Below, piece by piece: positions 44,602-54,291 of a stretch of DNA of 64,000 nt. Both the position numbers and the translations under genes were made by a program. Source of the stretch: Spirosoma panaciterrae DSM 21099 (GTDB taxonomy: Bacteria; Bacteroidota; Bacteroidia; Cytophagales; Spirosomataceae). Positions within the stretch are counted from its first letter, which is position 1. Each line of letters begins with the position of its first letter. Under the pieces are notes generated by a model, which was not told the origin of the DNA, did not search any database, and worked only from the letters and a program-made list of their open reading frames with translations. Location: the NCBI RefSeq assembly GCF_000374025.1, contig NZ_KB893172.1:310001-374000 (forward strand), read 5' to 3'.

Positions 44602-45555
44602 ATGATCACTTCGTTTTTGATGTCTCTAAGTCGTCTTTCGGTGCTTGTGCTCCTGCTCGTTACATTTGGCTGTCAGAAGCGTGAGGAGGCCGTTGCGGAA
44701 CCACAAACCATAACCGATCGGCTGTTGGAAGATAGCCAGTTTGGCTTGTTGCGGGCGGCTGTTGCATATGCCGGTGTCAGTGATGCACTTAAAGATGGTA
44801 ACATGACATTGTTTGCACCAACCGATGCCGCTTTCCAGGCATCAGGCATTACGGCCGAATCGATTCGGGCTATGACGCCTGCCCAGGCGCGGGCACTGGT
44901 GCTCTATCACGTCCTATATGGCCAGGTTGCCATTAGTGCTATTCCTTCAGGAGCGAACTCAGTAGAAATGGCTAGTAAAGGCATTGCGTTCATCAATAAA
45001 TCGACCGATGGGTCAGTGTCGATCAACGGTGCCAAACTAACCCAGACGACCATCACAGTCGCCAATGGGTACATACATACCATTGACCGGGTGCTGGTTC
45101 CGGCTACGGGTACGATGCTGGCCGCTATCCAGAATAACCCGAATCTGACTTACCTGGCAACCGCCCTCAAGCGTGTAAGCACAAGTAGCCCGGCGCTGGT
45201 CGATATGCTGACGAGTACAACAGCCGCCAATGGGGTAACCGTATTTGCTCCAATCGATGCTGCTTTTATGGCCGACAAGGTATACAACACAAAAACGGCG
45301 ATTGAGTCGGCCAATGTCCAGACACTGACCAACACGCTATTGTATCATGTGATACCGGGAGCGGTTTTTTCAAATCAGCTTCAGTCGGGTACCTACAATA
45401 CATTATTGAGTGGCAGTAAGCTTATTGTGACGGTAGGGGCGGGGCAGATTACCGTGAAAGGGGCAAAGAACGCGACCCTGTCAAGTGTGAAGCAAGCCGA
45501 TGTACTCACCAATAATGGTGTCCTTCATTTGATCGATCAGGTGCTGTTGCCCTAG
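44602..45555 (+). CDS. fasciclin-domain lipoprotein, two FAS1 repeats
   Basis: Start at ATG 44602 or 44620; both keep the hydrophobic signal SVLVLLLVTFGCQKR with a lipobox-like cysteine. Two FAS1 repeats follow (about 38-175 and 178-317 of the 317-residue form). Each has a hallmark MTLFAPTDAAF or VTVFAPIDAAF block and a later YHVLYGQ or YHVIPGA block. FAS1 domains mediate adhesion. First of three plus-strand lipoprotein genes, 97 bp before the next. Confidence 0.92.
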   Translation: MITSFLMSLSRLSVLVLLLVTFGCQKREEAVAEPQTITDRLLEDSQFGLLRAAVAYAGVSDALKDGNMTLFAPTDAAFQASGITAESIRAMTPAQARALVLYHVLYGQVAISAIPSGANSVEMASKGIAFINKSTDGSVSINGAKLTQTTITVANGYIHTIDRVLVPATGTMLAAIQNNPNLTYLATALKRVSTSSPALVDMLTSTTAANGVTVFAPIDAAFMADKVYNTKTAIESANVQTLTNTLLYHVIPGAVFSNQLQSGTYNTLLSGSKLIVTVGAGQITVKGAKNATLSSVKQADVLTNNGVLHLIDQVLLP

Positions 45556-45652
45556 TTGGCTTCCGCTTTATACCAATAAATTTTAATCTCTTTCCCAACG
45601 TTTTGCCACGTTTGTGGATCAATTAGCGTAGTTCTTATATTGTATTGTGTTG

Positions 45653-46564
45653 ATGCCTAACGTTCAGTTACTCATTTTGAGCTTCTTAGCCCTGGTTGGG
45701 ATGGCTTCCTGCTCCGACAGTTCAGTGGACCCTACAAATACGTCGAATCTGGAAGTTATTCAAAGCTATATTGATACACAGCCCCTGTCGTTCTCGGCTA
45801 CGGGGAGTGGATTGTATTTCGTAACCACAAAAGCGAGTTCATCCACGGTGCTTCCGGCTTTTGGCCAAGAGCTTGAACTACGATATACGTTATCGGTCCT
45901 GACGCGCAGTACCAGCAATACCAATGTTATCGTATCGCAGGCTGTTGATACGGCTTATGATACAACCTCGACTTTTTTTCCCTTTTTCAACGGCTCGCTC
46001 AAGGCAGGTTTGCAGGAGGGAGTTCTGAAAATGCACGAAGGGGAAAGTGCTGCCATGCTGATGCCCGCGAGTCTGGCATTTAAGGATGTAGGGTCGCCCG
46101 ATAAAACGGTGGCTGCCAACTCGTCCGTTCGGTACGATGTGACGCTCGTGCGCGCACGAACAGAGGAGCAGCAGATTAACGAGTACATTGCCGCTAATAA
46201 CCTGACGGTGACTACTACCACCACAAACGGTGTGCGCGTGATTCGAACGACGGCCAATCCGACAGGAGCGGCCGTAAGTGGAAATACCGTAATCGCCACA
46301 ACGGCTTTGGTGAAGCAACTTCGCGGGAAAACAGCGGTGGATTTTGATACAACCGGAGCTAATGTCAAGAATCTAAACGGTTATACGGAGGGGATAAACC
46401 AATTGCGTGTGGGCGAAACGGCTACACTTATTTTCCCGTCGGCCAGAGGGTATGCTGAGGTTGGGGTTAAGACAACGACAACCACCAGCAATGGAAACTA
46501 TCTATATCGGGTAGCGCCCTATACCCCGTTGTTGTACACCGTAACCGTGGTTTCGGCCAGGTAA
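45653..46564 (+). CDS. FKBP-like lipoprotein (tandem copy 1)
   Basis: Start at ATG 45653 (MPNVQLLILSFLALVGM, then ASC lipobox), giving 303 residues. Two FKBP-like units are visible by the block LKAGLQEGVLKMHEGESAAMLMPAS in the first and INQLRVGETATLIFPSARGYAEVG in the second; the second lacks the usual Tyr/Asp core. The helix-then-RT-E linker (RARTEEQQINEYIAANNL) sits between. Proline isomerase activity is doubtful. It resembles the next gene closely. Confidence 0.8.
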   Translation: MPNVQLLILSFLALVGMASCSDSSVDPTNTSNLEVIQSYIDTQPLSFSATGSGLYFVTTKASSSTVLPAFGQELELRYTLSVLTRSTSNTNVIVSQAVDTAYDTTSTFFPFFNGSLKAGLQEGVLKMHEGESAAMLMPASLAFKDVGSPDKTVAANSSVRYDVTLVRARTEEQQINEYIAANNLTVTTTTTNGVRVIRTTANPTGAAVSGNTVIATTALVKQLRGKTAVDFDTTGANVKNLNGYTEGINQLRVGETATLIFPSARGYAEVGVKTTTTTSNGNYLYRVAPYTPLLYTVTVVSAR

Positions 46565-46599
46565 TGTAAGAATTCAAACGATTATCAATTCAATTTTTC

Positions 46600-47544
46600 A
46601 TGCGTACAATACCTTTCTTTTTTTTAGGTCTTCTGCTCGTTTGCGGATTGACTTCCTGCTCGAATAGCGTTGTCGATCCGAGCCAGGATGCTAATACTAT
46701 TTTTCAGGCCAATGTAGCTGACATTAATACCTATACAAGCGCTAAAGGATTGACGGGGACAACCAGTAGTACAGGCCTTTTCTTCGCCCCACTGAAAGTG
46801 AACTCCACGGGGGTTACTGCTACGTACGGTACAGAAATAGAGTTCAATTATCGACTCTATGCCCTGTATGGGCCTAGCAATTCGAGTGGGGCTGTTACGG
46901 TTACAGATCGTCTGCTGGATACAACCTACATTAGCACACCGTTGTATCGGTATTTATATCAGGGGGTGCTGCTGCCTGGTCTGGAAGAGGGACTGCTAAA
47001 AATGCACGAAGGTGATCAGGCGGTTATGATTATGCCATCGATCTTAGCGTTTGGGAATGGGTCAACATCCGATCTTCCGGCCAACTCGCCCGTGCGGTTC
47101 GATGTAAAGCTCAACCGGGTACGCACCGAAGATCAGCAGATGGATGAGTACCTGACCACCCAGAAAATGACGCCAACGGAGGTGACATCGACCGGATTAC
47201 GGTTTATTAAAACCCAGTCGAACCCTACAGGTATAACGCCAGGCCCGACGCAAACGCTGGTGATCAAGTACAGAGGCCAATTGCTGCGAGCTACGTCTAA
47301 CCTGAAACTAGGAACCGCCTTTGATAGTACGGGTACAGGTACACTCGCTTCGACCGCTTCTCAATTTATACCTGGTTTCTCGGAAGGCTTATCGAAACTA
47401 AAAGTAGGCGAAAAAGCAACGATTGTGTTTGCTTCCAAACTAGGATACAGCAGCAAGGGCGTAACAAATTCGAGTACGGCCAGTTATATAATCCCGCCTT
47501 ATGCTCCATTGCGGTTTGACATAGAACTGGTTTCTGTGCAGTAA
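46600..47544 (+). CDS. FKBP-like lipoprotein (tandem copy 2)
   Basis: 314 residues with signal MRTIPFFFLGLLLVCGLTSC (lipobox LTSC). Same architecture as the gene 35 bp upstream: GLEEGLLKMHEGDQAVMIMPSILAFG in unit one, the linker VRTEDQQMDEYLTTQKM, and GFSEGLSKLKVGEKATIVFASKLGYSS in unit two. It has more FKBP-like residues in unit two (LGTAFDSTG) than its neighbour. Anchored to the envelope; role in folding or assembly is possible. A terminator follows. Confidence 0.82.
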   Translation: MRTIPFFFLGLLLVCGLTSCSNSVVDPSQDANTIFQANVADINTYTSAKGLTGTTSSTGLFFAPLKVNSTGVTATYGTEIEFNYRLYALYGPSNSSGAVTVTDRLLDTTYISTPLYRYLYQGVLLPGLEEGLLKMHEGDQAVMIMPSILAFGNGSTSDLPANSPVRFDVKLNRVRTEDQQMDEYLTTQKMTPTEVTSTGLRFIKTQSNPTGITPGPTQTLVIKYRGQLLRATSNLKLGTAFDSTGTGTLASTASQFIPGFSEGLSKLKVGEKATIVFASKLGYSSKGVTNSSTASYIIPPYAPLRFDIELVSVQ

Positions 47545-47568
47545 GCCATGCATTGTGCTAAATCTTTG

Positions 47569-47599
47569 AGCGACTTGCGGATTCCGTAAGTCGCTTTTT
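47569..47599 (+). terminator. intrinsic terminator of the lipoprotein cluster
   Basis: AGCGACTTGCGG pairs with CCGTAAGTCGCT (one G-T pair) around a 3-nt loop and is followed by T-rich bases, 24 bp beyond the second FKBP-like gene. Confidence 0.8.
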
Positions 47600-47700
47600 G
47601 TTACAGCGGTTTTGATAAGGCAGTCATTTATTGTATTCCGGAGTAGGCCGTCGGCAGCGGTTAGCTACGAAGAATGCAATCAACGGATTATCGCTTCGCT

Positions 47701-48969
47701 ATGCTAAAAACAGCTTCTTTTTATGCCCTGTTGCTCAAGCTTCTTTGCCTGGCTTGGGTAAGTACTGCCCAGCCCGATACGCTGGTGAGTGCTAAAGAGT
47801 GCAGACCACGTGGGGGACTGCCTAATTTCTTTGAGACAGTAAAAGCCGGTCAACCTGTCAAAATTGGGTATCTGGGAGGTAGTATTACCGAAGCTATCGG
47901 AGGGTGGCGAGACCAATCACTCAAGTGGTTTCAACAACAATACCCAAAATCCAGAATCGAACAGATTGCGGCTGGTGTTGGTGGTACAGGGTCCGATCTG
48001 GGCGTTTTTCGACTCAAAGATCAGGTATTGGCTAACAACCCTGACCTGGTTTTTGTGGAGTTTGCCGTAAACGACAATGGTAAAAAGCCCAGGCCAATTG
48101 CGGTAGCGATGGAGGGGATTGTCCGGCAAATCTGGCGAGCCAATCCGCAGACAGATATTTGTTTTGTCTATACGCTTTCGGCACCAATGGCTCCTACGTT
48201 GGCAAAAGGCTATTTTCCCCTGTCGGCTTCGGTGATGGAAACCATTGCTGATCACTACGACATTCCATCCATTCATATGGGGCTGGAAGTGGTACAACTG
48301 GTCGAAAAAGGTGAACTGATTTTTAGCGGTAAGCCCGACGATTACCCTGGTAAGCTGGTTTTTTCGGCCGATAATGTACATCCGTATCCACAAACGGGTC
48401 ATCGGCTATATACCGAAGCGCTGATTCGGGCGTTTGGCGTGTTGGCCAAAACAACTACCCTGCGAAAACCCCAGCTTAAAGAGCCACTGTATCCAGACAA
48501 TTGGGAAAATGCACAAATGGTGAGTGCCGAACAGGCTACGCGATCGCCGGGCTGGCAGGTGATTACGCCAGCCACCGATTCAGTAGCCCGGAAACTCGCC
48601 AATCGCTTCACTTTTCTGTTGAAAGCAGCTAATCCTGGCGAACAACTGAAGGTCCGGTTCCGAGGGACTCATTTTGGTATTTATGATGTGATGGGTCCGG
48701 GTTGTGGTCAGTACCGGGTGATTATCGATGGAAAGGAGCCCGTTTTATTTCCCCGATTCGACGGTTTCTGTACGTATTATCGGTCCAACTACTTTCTGCT
48801 TCCCCCTCTTCCCGGTGGAATTCACACCATCGAACTCATCGTTGATTCACAAACGCTGGATAAAGCCGCGATTTTAAAACAACGAAATCAGATCATTACA
48901 GATCCAGCTCAATATGCACCTAAGAATTGCTACGCTGGGCAATTGCTGATTATTGGGGAGGTGTTGTAA
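47701..48969 (+). CDS. secreted SGNH/GDSL hydrolase
   Basis: Start at ATG 47701 (MLKTASFYALLLKLLCLAWV), giving 422 residues with a signal peptide; the frame extends nine codons up. The SGNH domain shows block I GYLGGSITE (nucleophile Ser), block III EFAVND (Asn) and block V SADNVHP (Asp and His). A C-terminal beta-rich module (about 270-420) may bind carbohydrate. These enzymes remove acyl groups from polysaccharides or lipids. It stands alone after the lipoprotein terminator. Confidence 0.85.
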   Translation: MLKTASFYALLLKLLCLAWVSTAQPDTLVSAKECRPRGGLPNFFETVKAGQPVKIGYLGGSITEAIGGWRDQSLKWFQQQYPKSRIEQIAAGVGGTGSDLGVFRLKDQVLANNPDLVFVEFAVNDNGKKPRPIAVAMEGIVRQIWRANPQTDICFVYTLSAPMAPTLAKGYFPLSASVMETIADHYDIPSIHMGLEVVQLVEKGELIFSGKPDDYPGKLVFSADNVHPYPQTGHRLYTEALIRAFGVLAKTTTLRKPQLKEPLYPDNWENAQMVSAEQATRSPGWQVITPATDSVARKLANRFTFLLKAANPGEQLKVRFRGTHFGIYDVMGPGCGQYRVIIDGKEPVLFPRFDGFCTYYRSNYFLLPPLPGGIHTIELIVDSQTLDKAAILKQRNQIITDPAQYAPKNCYAGQLLIIGEVL

Positions 48970-49053
48970 AGTGCCAACTCGTTCCCGTGGTCTATCTCCT
49001 CACTGACCACAGTATATGAAGTCAATGCGTTCCAGTCAACGTCAGATCGGGTC

Positions 49054-49833
49054 TTACTTCGGAGCCATACGAATTGCCCCATCCAGCCGGATCACTTCGC
49101 CGTTGAGCATAGGGTTTTCGATGATGCTTTTGGCCAACATAGCGTATTCGCTCGGGCGACCCAGCCGGGAAGGGAACGGGACCTGCTGGCCTAGCGATAA
49201 TCGGGCTTCTTCGGGTAGGCTGGCGAGCAGGGGCGTTTCGAATAAACCGGGCGCAATGGTCATCACCCGAATGCCGGAGCGGGCCAGGTCGCGGGCAATG
49301 GGTAAGGTCATACCAACAATACCTCCTTTGGACGCCGAATAAGCTGCCTGACCGATCTGCCCATCGTAGGCCGCCACAGAAGCGGTATTGATAATGACAC
49401 CACGTTCACCTTCCTCATTCGGCTGATTAGCCTCCATAGCCAACGCAGCCAGCCGGATAACATTGAAGGTGCCGATCAGATTGATAGAAATTACTTTCTG
49501 GAAAGCGGCCAGTGAATGGGCGCCATAGACACCATCGACTTTGCCAACCGTTTTTCGGGCTTCGGCCACGCCAGCACAGTTGATGTTGATGTGCAAGCTA
49601 CCAAACGTTTCTATAGCCAGATTGATCGCTTCCTGTACGTCGGCTTCATCCGTAACATTGGTTCGGTGGAAACGTACCTGAGCCCCGAGTTCGTCGGCCA
49701 GCGCCTGTCCACGGCTGTCATTCAGGTCCAGAATCACAACATTAGCTCCGTTTGCTGTCAGCATGCGCGTAGTGGCTTCGCCTAAGCCCGAAGCACCTCC
49801 CGAAACGATGGCCGTTTTATTGGTTAAGTTCAT
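49054..49833 (-). CDS. SDR-family dehydrogenase (3-hydroxyacyl-CoA type)
   Basis: Start at ATG 49831-49833 ([20 protein letters not shown]), giving 259 residues. The cofactor loop [32 protein letters not shown] with catalytic Ser, Tyr and Lys, and the GLFETPLLA block near the end match the type-2 3-hydroxyacyl-CoA dehydrogenase (HSD10-like) subgroup. It would oxidise a hydroxyacyl-CoA or related alcohol with NAD. It lies 43 bp after the YjjG-type gene on the same strand. Confidence 0.9.
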   Translation of the reverse strand: MNLTNKTAIVSGGASGLGEATTRMLTANGANVVILDLNDSRGQALADELGAQVRFHRTNVTDEADVQEAINLAIETFGSLHININCAGVAEARKTVGKVDGVYGAHSLAAFQKVISINLIGTFNVIRLAALAMEANQPNEEGERGVIINTASVAAYDGQIGQAAYSASKGGIVGMTLPIARDLARSGIRVMTIAPGLFETPLLASLPEEARLSLGQQVPFPSRLGRPSEYAMLAKSIIENPMLNGEVIRLDGAIRMAPK

Positions 49834-49876
49834 GGGTTGGGTTTCGTTTATGGTGTTTGAAAACAAACTTCACATT

Positions 49877-50569
49877 CTACAAAATAGCCCTAAGTTCATT
49901 CCAGTGGCGAATCTCATACGTAGGTTTGTCGTCGGCAGGAATACCCTCAGGGTTGTAAAATAACGTGTCGAGCCCTACGCTTTTAGCGCCCAGAATATCG
50001 GCCTCGTAGTTATCGCCAATCATCAGGCTTTCGGCGGCTGTAGTGCTACTAATCTCCATGGCGTACTGGAATACGCGTGGATCGGGCTTTTTGGCGTTGG
50101 CTTTCTCGCTGGTGATTACGTTCACGAAATAATGGGCAATCGCAGAACTGTTCATCTTGATGGCCTGAATTTCTGCGAAGCCGTTGGTGATGATGTGCAT
50201 GACATATCGGCCATTCAGATAGTCCAGAATATCGCGGGCCGATTCCAGAAGGTGCGGTTTGTAAGGCAGGAGATTCAGGTATTCGGCATTCAGATCGGCC
50301 TGAACAGCCGACTCATCGATGCCCAATGCCCGAAATACCATCGGAAACCGATGTTGCCGGATGTAGCTGTGTTCAATCAGGTTTTTGTCGTAGTCGGCCC
50401 ATAGTTTTCGGTTGACGGCAATAAATTGCCTGCTGAATTCGGCCGCTGATTCGATACCCAGATCGGCGAGCCGGAACGTATCGAACAACTCAGCGATACA
50501 CTCGGCTGAGTTTCGGTCAAAATCCCACAGCGTATGATCCAGGTCAAAAAACAGGTGCTTGTACTTCAT
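49877..50569 (-). CDS. YjjG-type HAD nucleotidase
   Basis: 230 residues. HAD motif I FFDLDHTLWDFD (Asp9 and Asp11), motif II ITNGFAE, motif III Lys in KKPDPRVF and motif IV MIGDNYEADI are complete. The cap domain pattern fits the noncanonical pyrimidine nucleotidase YjjG, which removes phosphate from damaged or modified nucleotides. Located between the ferredoxin gene and the SDR gene, all on the minus strand. Confidence 0.9.
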   Translation of the reverse strand: MKYKHLFFDLDHTLWDFDRNSAECIAELFDTFRLADLGIESAAEFSRQFIAVNRKLWADYDKNLIEHSYIRQHRFPMVFRALGIDESAVQADLNAEYLNLLPYKPHLLESARDILDYLNGRYVMHIITNGFAEIQAIKMNSSAIAHYFVNVITSEKANAKKPDPRVFQYAMEISSTTAAESLMIGDNYEADILGAKSVGLDTLFYNPEGIPADDKPTYEIRHWNELRAIL

Positions 50570-50591
50570 AGAGTTATAAAGCTGGATGGGT

Positions 50592-50638
50592 ATAGCGTTA
50601 TAAAGTGCCTGCCAGTTGCCTTCACATTATAACGCTAT
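50592..50638 (-). terminator. hairpin between ferredoxin and YjjG-type genes
   Basis: ATAGCGTTATAA (50592-50603) and TTATAACGCTAT (50627-50638) are perfect 12-bp complements around a 23-nt loop. It begins a few bases beyond the ferredoxin stop. No T-run is present, so partial termination or message protection is likely. Confidence 0.45.
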
Positions 50639-50645
50639 GGCTACC

Positions 50646-50951
50646 TTAAAACTCCAGTTTCAACCGCTCGACGGGCTGGTTGTTCACCAGGTGACTGTCA
50701 ACAATTTCATCCACATCGGAAAGTTGTACATTGCCATAATACGTCCCTTCAGGATACACCACCAGACTAGGACCGAAGGCGCAGGCATCGAGGCAGCCGG
50801 TTCGCTGAGCCCGCATTTCTTTCAGCAACCCGCGTTCGGCCAGAGCGGCCTTGAACGCATCGACTAGTTCATTACCATGGGCTTCGCCACACGACTTCTT
50901 GGGGGCTGGCTTCTGGTTATTGCAAATGAAAACGTGCTTCTTGTATTTCAT
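50646..50951 (-). CDS. thioredoxin-like [2Fe-2S] ferredoxin
   Basis: 101 residues. Cys10, Cys21, Cys53 and Cys57 follow the spacing of the thioredoxin-like 2Fe-2S family (FICNNQ...KKSCGE, then GCLDACAFGPSLVVYPEG). It is a small electron carrier, probably cytoplasmic. It is the first of three close minus-strand genes, with YjjG-type and SDR genes following; a functional link among them is not established. Confidence 0.92.
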   Translation of the reverse strand: MKYKKHVFICNNQKPAPKKSCGEAHGNELVDAFKAALAERGLLKEMRAQRTGCLDACAFGPSLVVYPEGTYYGNVQLSDVDEIVDSHLVNNQPVERLKLEF

Positions 50952-51193
50952 AAAGTCAGATTGAATGCAGGTTCAAAGGTACAAACGAACCGTCTGGCAA
51001 TCCTACTGTCGTTCGGATAAAGGGGAGAAAAGAATGGTTGATCTGCCACAAAAAAAATTAATTAAACTTAATTCTGAACAAAAGGTTAGGAGCCAATAGT
51101 ATTCTGATAAAACGACTTCAGATGACCTGCCCGTTCTGCCGTAATGCCCCAAGGATTTTCTAATCAACATGAACAATTTTTCCCTACATACGT

Positions 51194-51739
51194 ATGAAAA
51201 TCCCTATTACGCTCCCGCGGAAGCAGGGATTATTGGGTCAGTCGGAAGCCGATAATCAACTTACATTGTCAGCCGTTTATGATCGGTACGCGGCTGCGTT
51301 GCTGGGAGTAATCACAAAAATTATTTCGGACAAAGCAGAGGCTGTGCTGCTGCTGGAGACAACATTTAGCCGAATACGTTCTGAGCTTCCCTATTTTAAG
51401 CCGACCAAACAGCCCCTGTTTGTATGGCTTCTGCAGATTGCCCGAAGCACCGCTCTGGATGCCCTTAAAGAGCGTACGCCCATATCCAGGCCAGCCCTTC
51501 AGCTAACTAAAACGGGGCAGGTAATTCGTCCGCTTTGGGGCGAAAATAAGGCAACGGCTCCAGGGCCACAGTCTACCATATCACTCGACCCGCAGCAAAA
51601 CCAATTGCTGGATATGATTTTATTTAAAAACTGCACGCCCGAAGAAGCGGCCCGGTCCTTGGGGATACCTGTCGAAACCGTTCGGCAGCAATTACGACTG
51701 GCTATGCAACAGGTACAGAGCCGCAAAAAGGCATCCTAG
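51194..51739 (+). CDS. ECF-type RNA polymerase sigma factor
   Basis: 181 residues. Region 2 (about 25-90; LSAVYDRYAAALLG, then TKQPLFVWLLQIARSTALDALK) binds the -10-like element and core polymerase. Region 4 (about 130-178; QQNQLLDMILFKNCTPEEAARSLGIPVETVRQQLRLAM) holds the helix-turn-helix. No anti-sigma gene is adjacent, so the activating signal is unknown. Confidence 0.92.
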   Translation: MKIPITLPRKQGLLGQSEADNQLTLSAVYDRYAAALLGVITKIISDKAEAVLLLETTFSRIRSELPYFKPTKQPLFVWLLQIARSTALDALKERTPISRPALQLTKTGQVIRPLWGENKATAPGPQSTISLDPQQNQLLDMILFKNCTPEEAARSLGIPVETVRQQLRLAMQQVQSRKKAS

Positions 51740-51767
51740 AATTCAGCAGCGAATCCAGGATGCCTTT
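51727..51767 (+). terminator. terminator overlapping the sigma factor stop
   Basis: AAAGGCATCCT (51727-51737) and AGGATGCCTTT (51757-51767) are perfect 11-bp complements around a 19-nt loop that includes the stop codon. It can also act on the convergent oxidoreductase gene. Confidence 0.6.
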
Positions 51768-51825
51768 CCTGACGTTACTCACCCTAGTTAAATGAGCCCG
51801 TAATGGGCTATCTGCCTCTATGGCC

Positions 51826-53280
51826 TTACGATTTCTTCGCTTTCGACGAAGCCGTAGCGGATGGCTTCTTTTTTCCCGATGTCGAAGCAGATGGATTCTT
51901 CTGCGTCATTGTGACCGGGTCCCAATACACTACTTTTTGCTCGAAATAGCTTTCGTTGCAGGCCAGTACAGGAGCTGCTGCCCGGAAGCCGAACACGGGG
52001 TCTTCGACCGTACCCTGACTGCCTTTACGAACGTTTTCGAAGAAATTGCCAAAGTGTTTTGCGTGGGCGTCGTCGTCTTTCGGAGCCGTAAACTTCACTT
52101 CTTTTACGGGCTCAGCGGTTCGGGTATCGGGTGGATATTTGGCGTCGTATTGCTTGACAAATTCCTGCTGAACGGGCTCCGTAAACGTGAAGAAGCTATC
52201 GTAGTTACCATAGCCGGGTGCTATGGGTAGTTTCTTCTTGGTCATGATGAGGTTATCTTCCGAAAACTCAATCTGCCCTTCGTTGCCAATAATACGGGTC
52301 ATATTACTGATTTTACCTGCATTGGCGAAGTTTACCCGCAGCACCATCTGGAATGCTTCATGCTGGTCGGTTTTGGGATAGTCCATGATGCACGACATGA
52401 CATCGGGTACATCACGCCCGTCTTTCCAGTAGGCCAGGTTGCCCGACGAAAAAATACGGGTTGGCCCCAGGGTGTTGGTTACGAAGTGAACCCCGGTAAT
52501 GAGGTGGATGAACAGATCGCCCGCAACGCCTGTGCCATAGTCCTTATAATTTCGCCAGCGGAAGAACCGGGTGGCATCGAACGGCCGCTTGGGGGCATCG
52601 CCCAGGAATCGGTCCCAGTCGACGGTTTGGGGAGACGCATCGGGTGGAATCGAGTAGTTCCAGGCCCCGATTGCATTAAACCGATCACTGTTCGATTCGA
52701 TGTAATTGATGGCCCCGATTTCGCCCGCTTCAACCAGCCGTTTGGCTTCCTGAAACGCAGCACTGCTGATGCGCTGGCTACCCACCTGCATTGTTTTGCC
52801 CGACTTTTTCCAGGCGTCGATCACGGCTTTGCCTTCATTCAGATGCTGAACCATCGGCTTTTCACAATACACATGCTTTCCGGCTTTCAGGGCGGCTATG
52901 GTAATATGATCGTGCCAGTGGTCGGGCGTTACGATCAGTACGGCATCTACATCGGGCCGGGCCAGAATCTCCCGGTAATCGCGGGTTGTGAAGAGGGTTT
53001 TATCCTTCCCATATTCAGTTTTGGCGTGTTCGAGCCGGCCTGTGTATAAATCAGCGACGCCAACCAGTTCAATGTCTGGGTTTCGTAAAGCGGCCCGCGT
53101 ATCGAAATTGCCCTGAATACCCATCCCGATCGTGGCAATCCGAATTTTGTCGTTTGGGCTGATTTTCATCAGATTGGGGATGTAGGCAGGGGCACCGAAT
53201 GGCTTCGCAATACCCTCCGTTGCGACGATGGCCGAGGCTGCCGACAGGGTCCTGATAAACGTGCGTCTATTGGATTGCAT
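51826..53280 (-). CDS. Tat-exported Gfo/Idh/MocA oxidoreductase
   Basis: 484 residues. A twin-arginine motif SNRRTFIRTLS at the N-terminus is followed by a hydrophobic stretch. The Rossmann fold has ATIGMGIQGNFD and the family block EKPMVQHLNEGK. It would act on a sugar or sugar alcohol with a bound nicotinamide cofactor. The last 25 or so residues form a basic, low-complexity tail (ASTSGKKKPSATASSKAKKS) that has no counterpart in most members. Confidence 0.9.
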   Translation of the reverse strand: MQSNRRTFIRTLSAASAIVATEGIAKPFGAPAYIPNLMKISPNDKIRIATIGMGIQGNFDTRAALRNPDIELVGVADLYTGRLEHAKTEYGKDKTLFTTRDYREILARPDVDAVLIVTPDHWHDHITIAALKAGKHVYCEKPMVQHLNEGKAVIDAWKKSGKTMQVGSQRISSAAFQEAKRLVEAGEIGAINYIESNSDRFNAIGAWNYSIPPDASPQTVDWDRFLGDAPKRPFDATRFFRWRNYKDYGTGVAGDLFIHLITGVHFVTNTLGPTRIFSSGNLAYWKDGRDVPDVMSCIMDYPKTDQHEAFQMVLRVNFANAGKISNMTRIIGNEGQIEFSEDNLIMTKKKLPIAPGYGNYDSFFTFTEPVQQEFVKQYDAKYPPDTRTAEPVKEVKFTAPKDDDAHAKHFGNFFENVRKGSQGTVEDPVFGFRAAAPVLACNESYFEQKVVYWDPVTMTQKNPSASTSGKKKPSATASSKAKKS

Positions 53281-53548
53281 AGAGTTGAGAGGTTTTTATA
53301 TAAAGCTGACAGACGACCCGATTTACCCGATGGATGCGAACCCGGCTAAGCAGGCAGAACCACATTTTAATGGATTGTTAAAATCATTTTTAGTTCATCC
53401 TAATCTGACCGGCGCAAGTTTGCACAGCAAGCGGCAAACGACTCATAGCCGCATCATTACCGAAGGATGATACAACGCTACCAGACCGTATAAGCAGGTT
53501 GCCACTCAGCGAGTGGGTTCATTTATTTTGTTTCATTTTTAGTCATCA

Positions 53549-54130
53549 ATGGGTATGAAAACGATTGTCTTTGCAATGCTTGCCGCATTGCCCTTTTCAG
53601 TTCTGGGTCAGCAAAATAGCCAGCGAATTTCCTTTCCTGACAACGGGATTTATCGGTCAGCTTCCGATTTCGCATCGCGTACTTTAACCGATGGGTTCAA
53701 TACAGGCCAGCCTGGGTATCGGCTTAAGAATGAATTATTTGAGCCGGTGGTGAAGGTCGATGAGCCCAACCAGCAGGAGGTTAAGCTGGCAATGGCTACT
53801 GTATGGGGCGAACGCAAACTTGGGGTTGACTACCGAATTGTGGATGGTCAGCTTTATCGGGTTGAGCATGCCGATCGGGTAATTATTTACAGTTTGCCCG
53901 CCAATACGATTATCGGGTCAGGATGGAATACCTACTATTTTAGCCGGGAGCTTAATTCGCCAGTTTATTTGATCACAGCGCATAACCTCAACGATGTGTA
54001 TTATGACCAGCCTGGTAAATTAGCTGCATTTGATCGTATTGACTGGCATGATGAACATCCATCGGTTCGGGCCCGGCAATTGGTCGAATCCTTCTATAAA
54101 TCAGGAGCTGCAACGCAGGCTGCGGAATGA
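53549..54130 (+). CDS. secreted protein of unknown function
   Basis: 193 residues from ATG 53549, with a second start at 53555. The signal peptide MKTIVFAMLAALPFSVLGQQ is followed by a compact mixed fold with FPDNGIYRSASDFASR near the start and WGERKLGVDYRIVDGQLYRV in the middle. No enzyme motif is recognised. It is followed by a perfect hairpin. Function unknown. Confidence 0.65.
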   Translation: MGMKTIVFAMLAALPFSVLGQQNSQRISFPDNGIYRSASDFASRTLTDGFNTGQPGYRLKNELFEPVVKVDEPNQQEVKLAMATVWGERKLGVDYRIVDGQLYRVEHADRVIIYSLPANTIIGSGWNTYYFSRELNSPVYLITAHNLNDVYYDQPGKLAAFDRIDWHDEHPSVRARQLVESFYKSGAATQAAE

Positions 54131-54147
54131 AGCCAGGGCTAAAGGCA

Positions 54148-54184
54148 CGAAATGGGAATCCAGCTTGAGTGGATTCCCATTTCG
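54148..54184. terminator. perfect 15-bp hairpin terminator
   Basis: CGAAATGGGAATCCA (54148-54162) pairs exactly with TGGATTCCCATTTCG (54170-54184) around a 7-nt loop, just beyond the secreted-protein gene. It is shared with the convergent gene ending at 54292. Confidence 0.7.
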
Positions 54185-54291
54185 TATAAAAAACCGTTTT
54201 TCTTAGAAAAAAATAGTTTGAAGTTTCGAGTACGAAGATTGATACGAACGCATACAGATACGGTAAAAAGCCTCGTACTGCCCTCTCCAAA

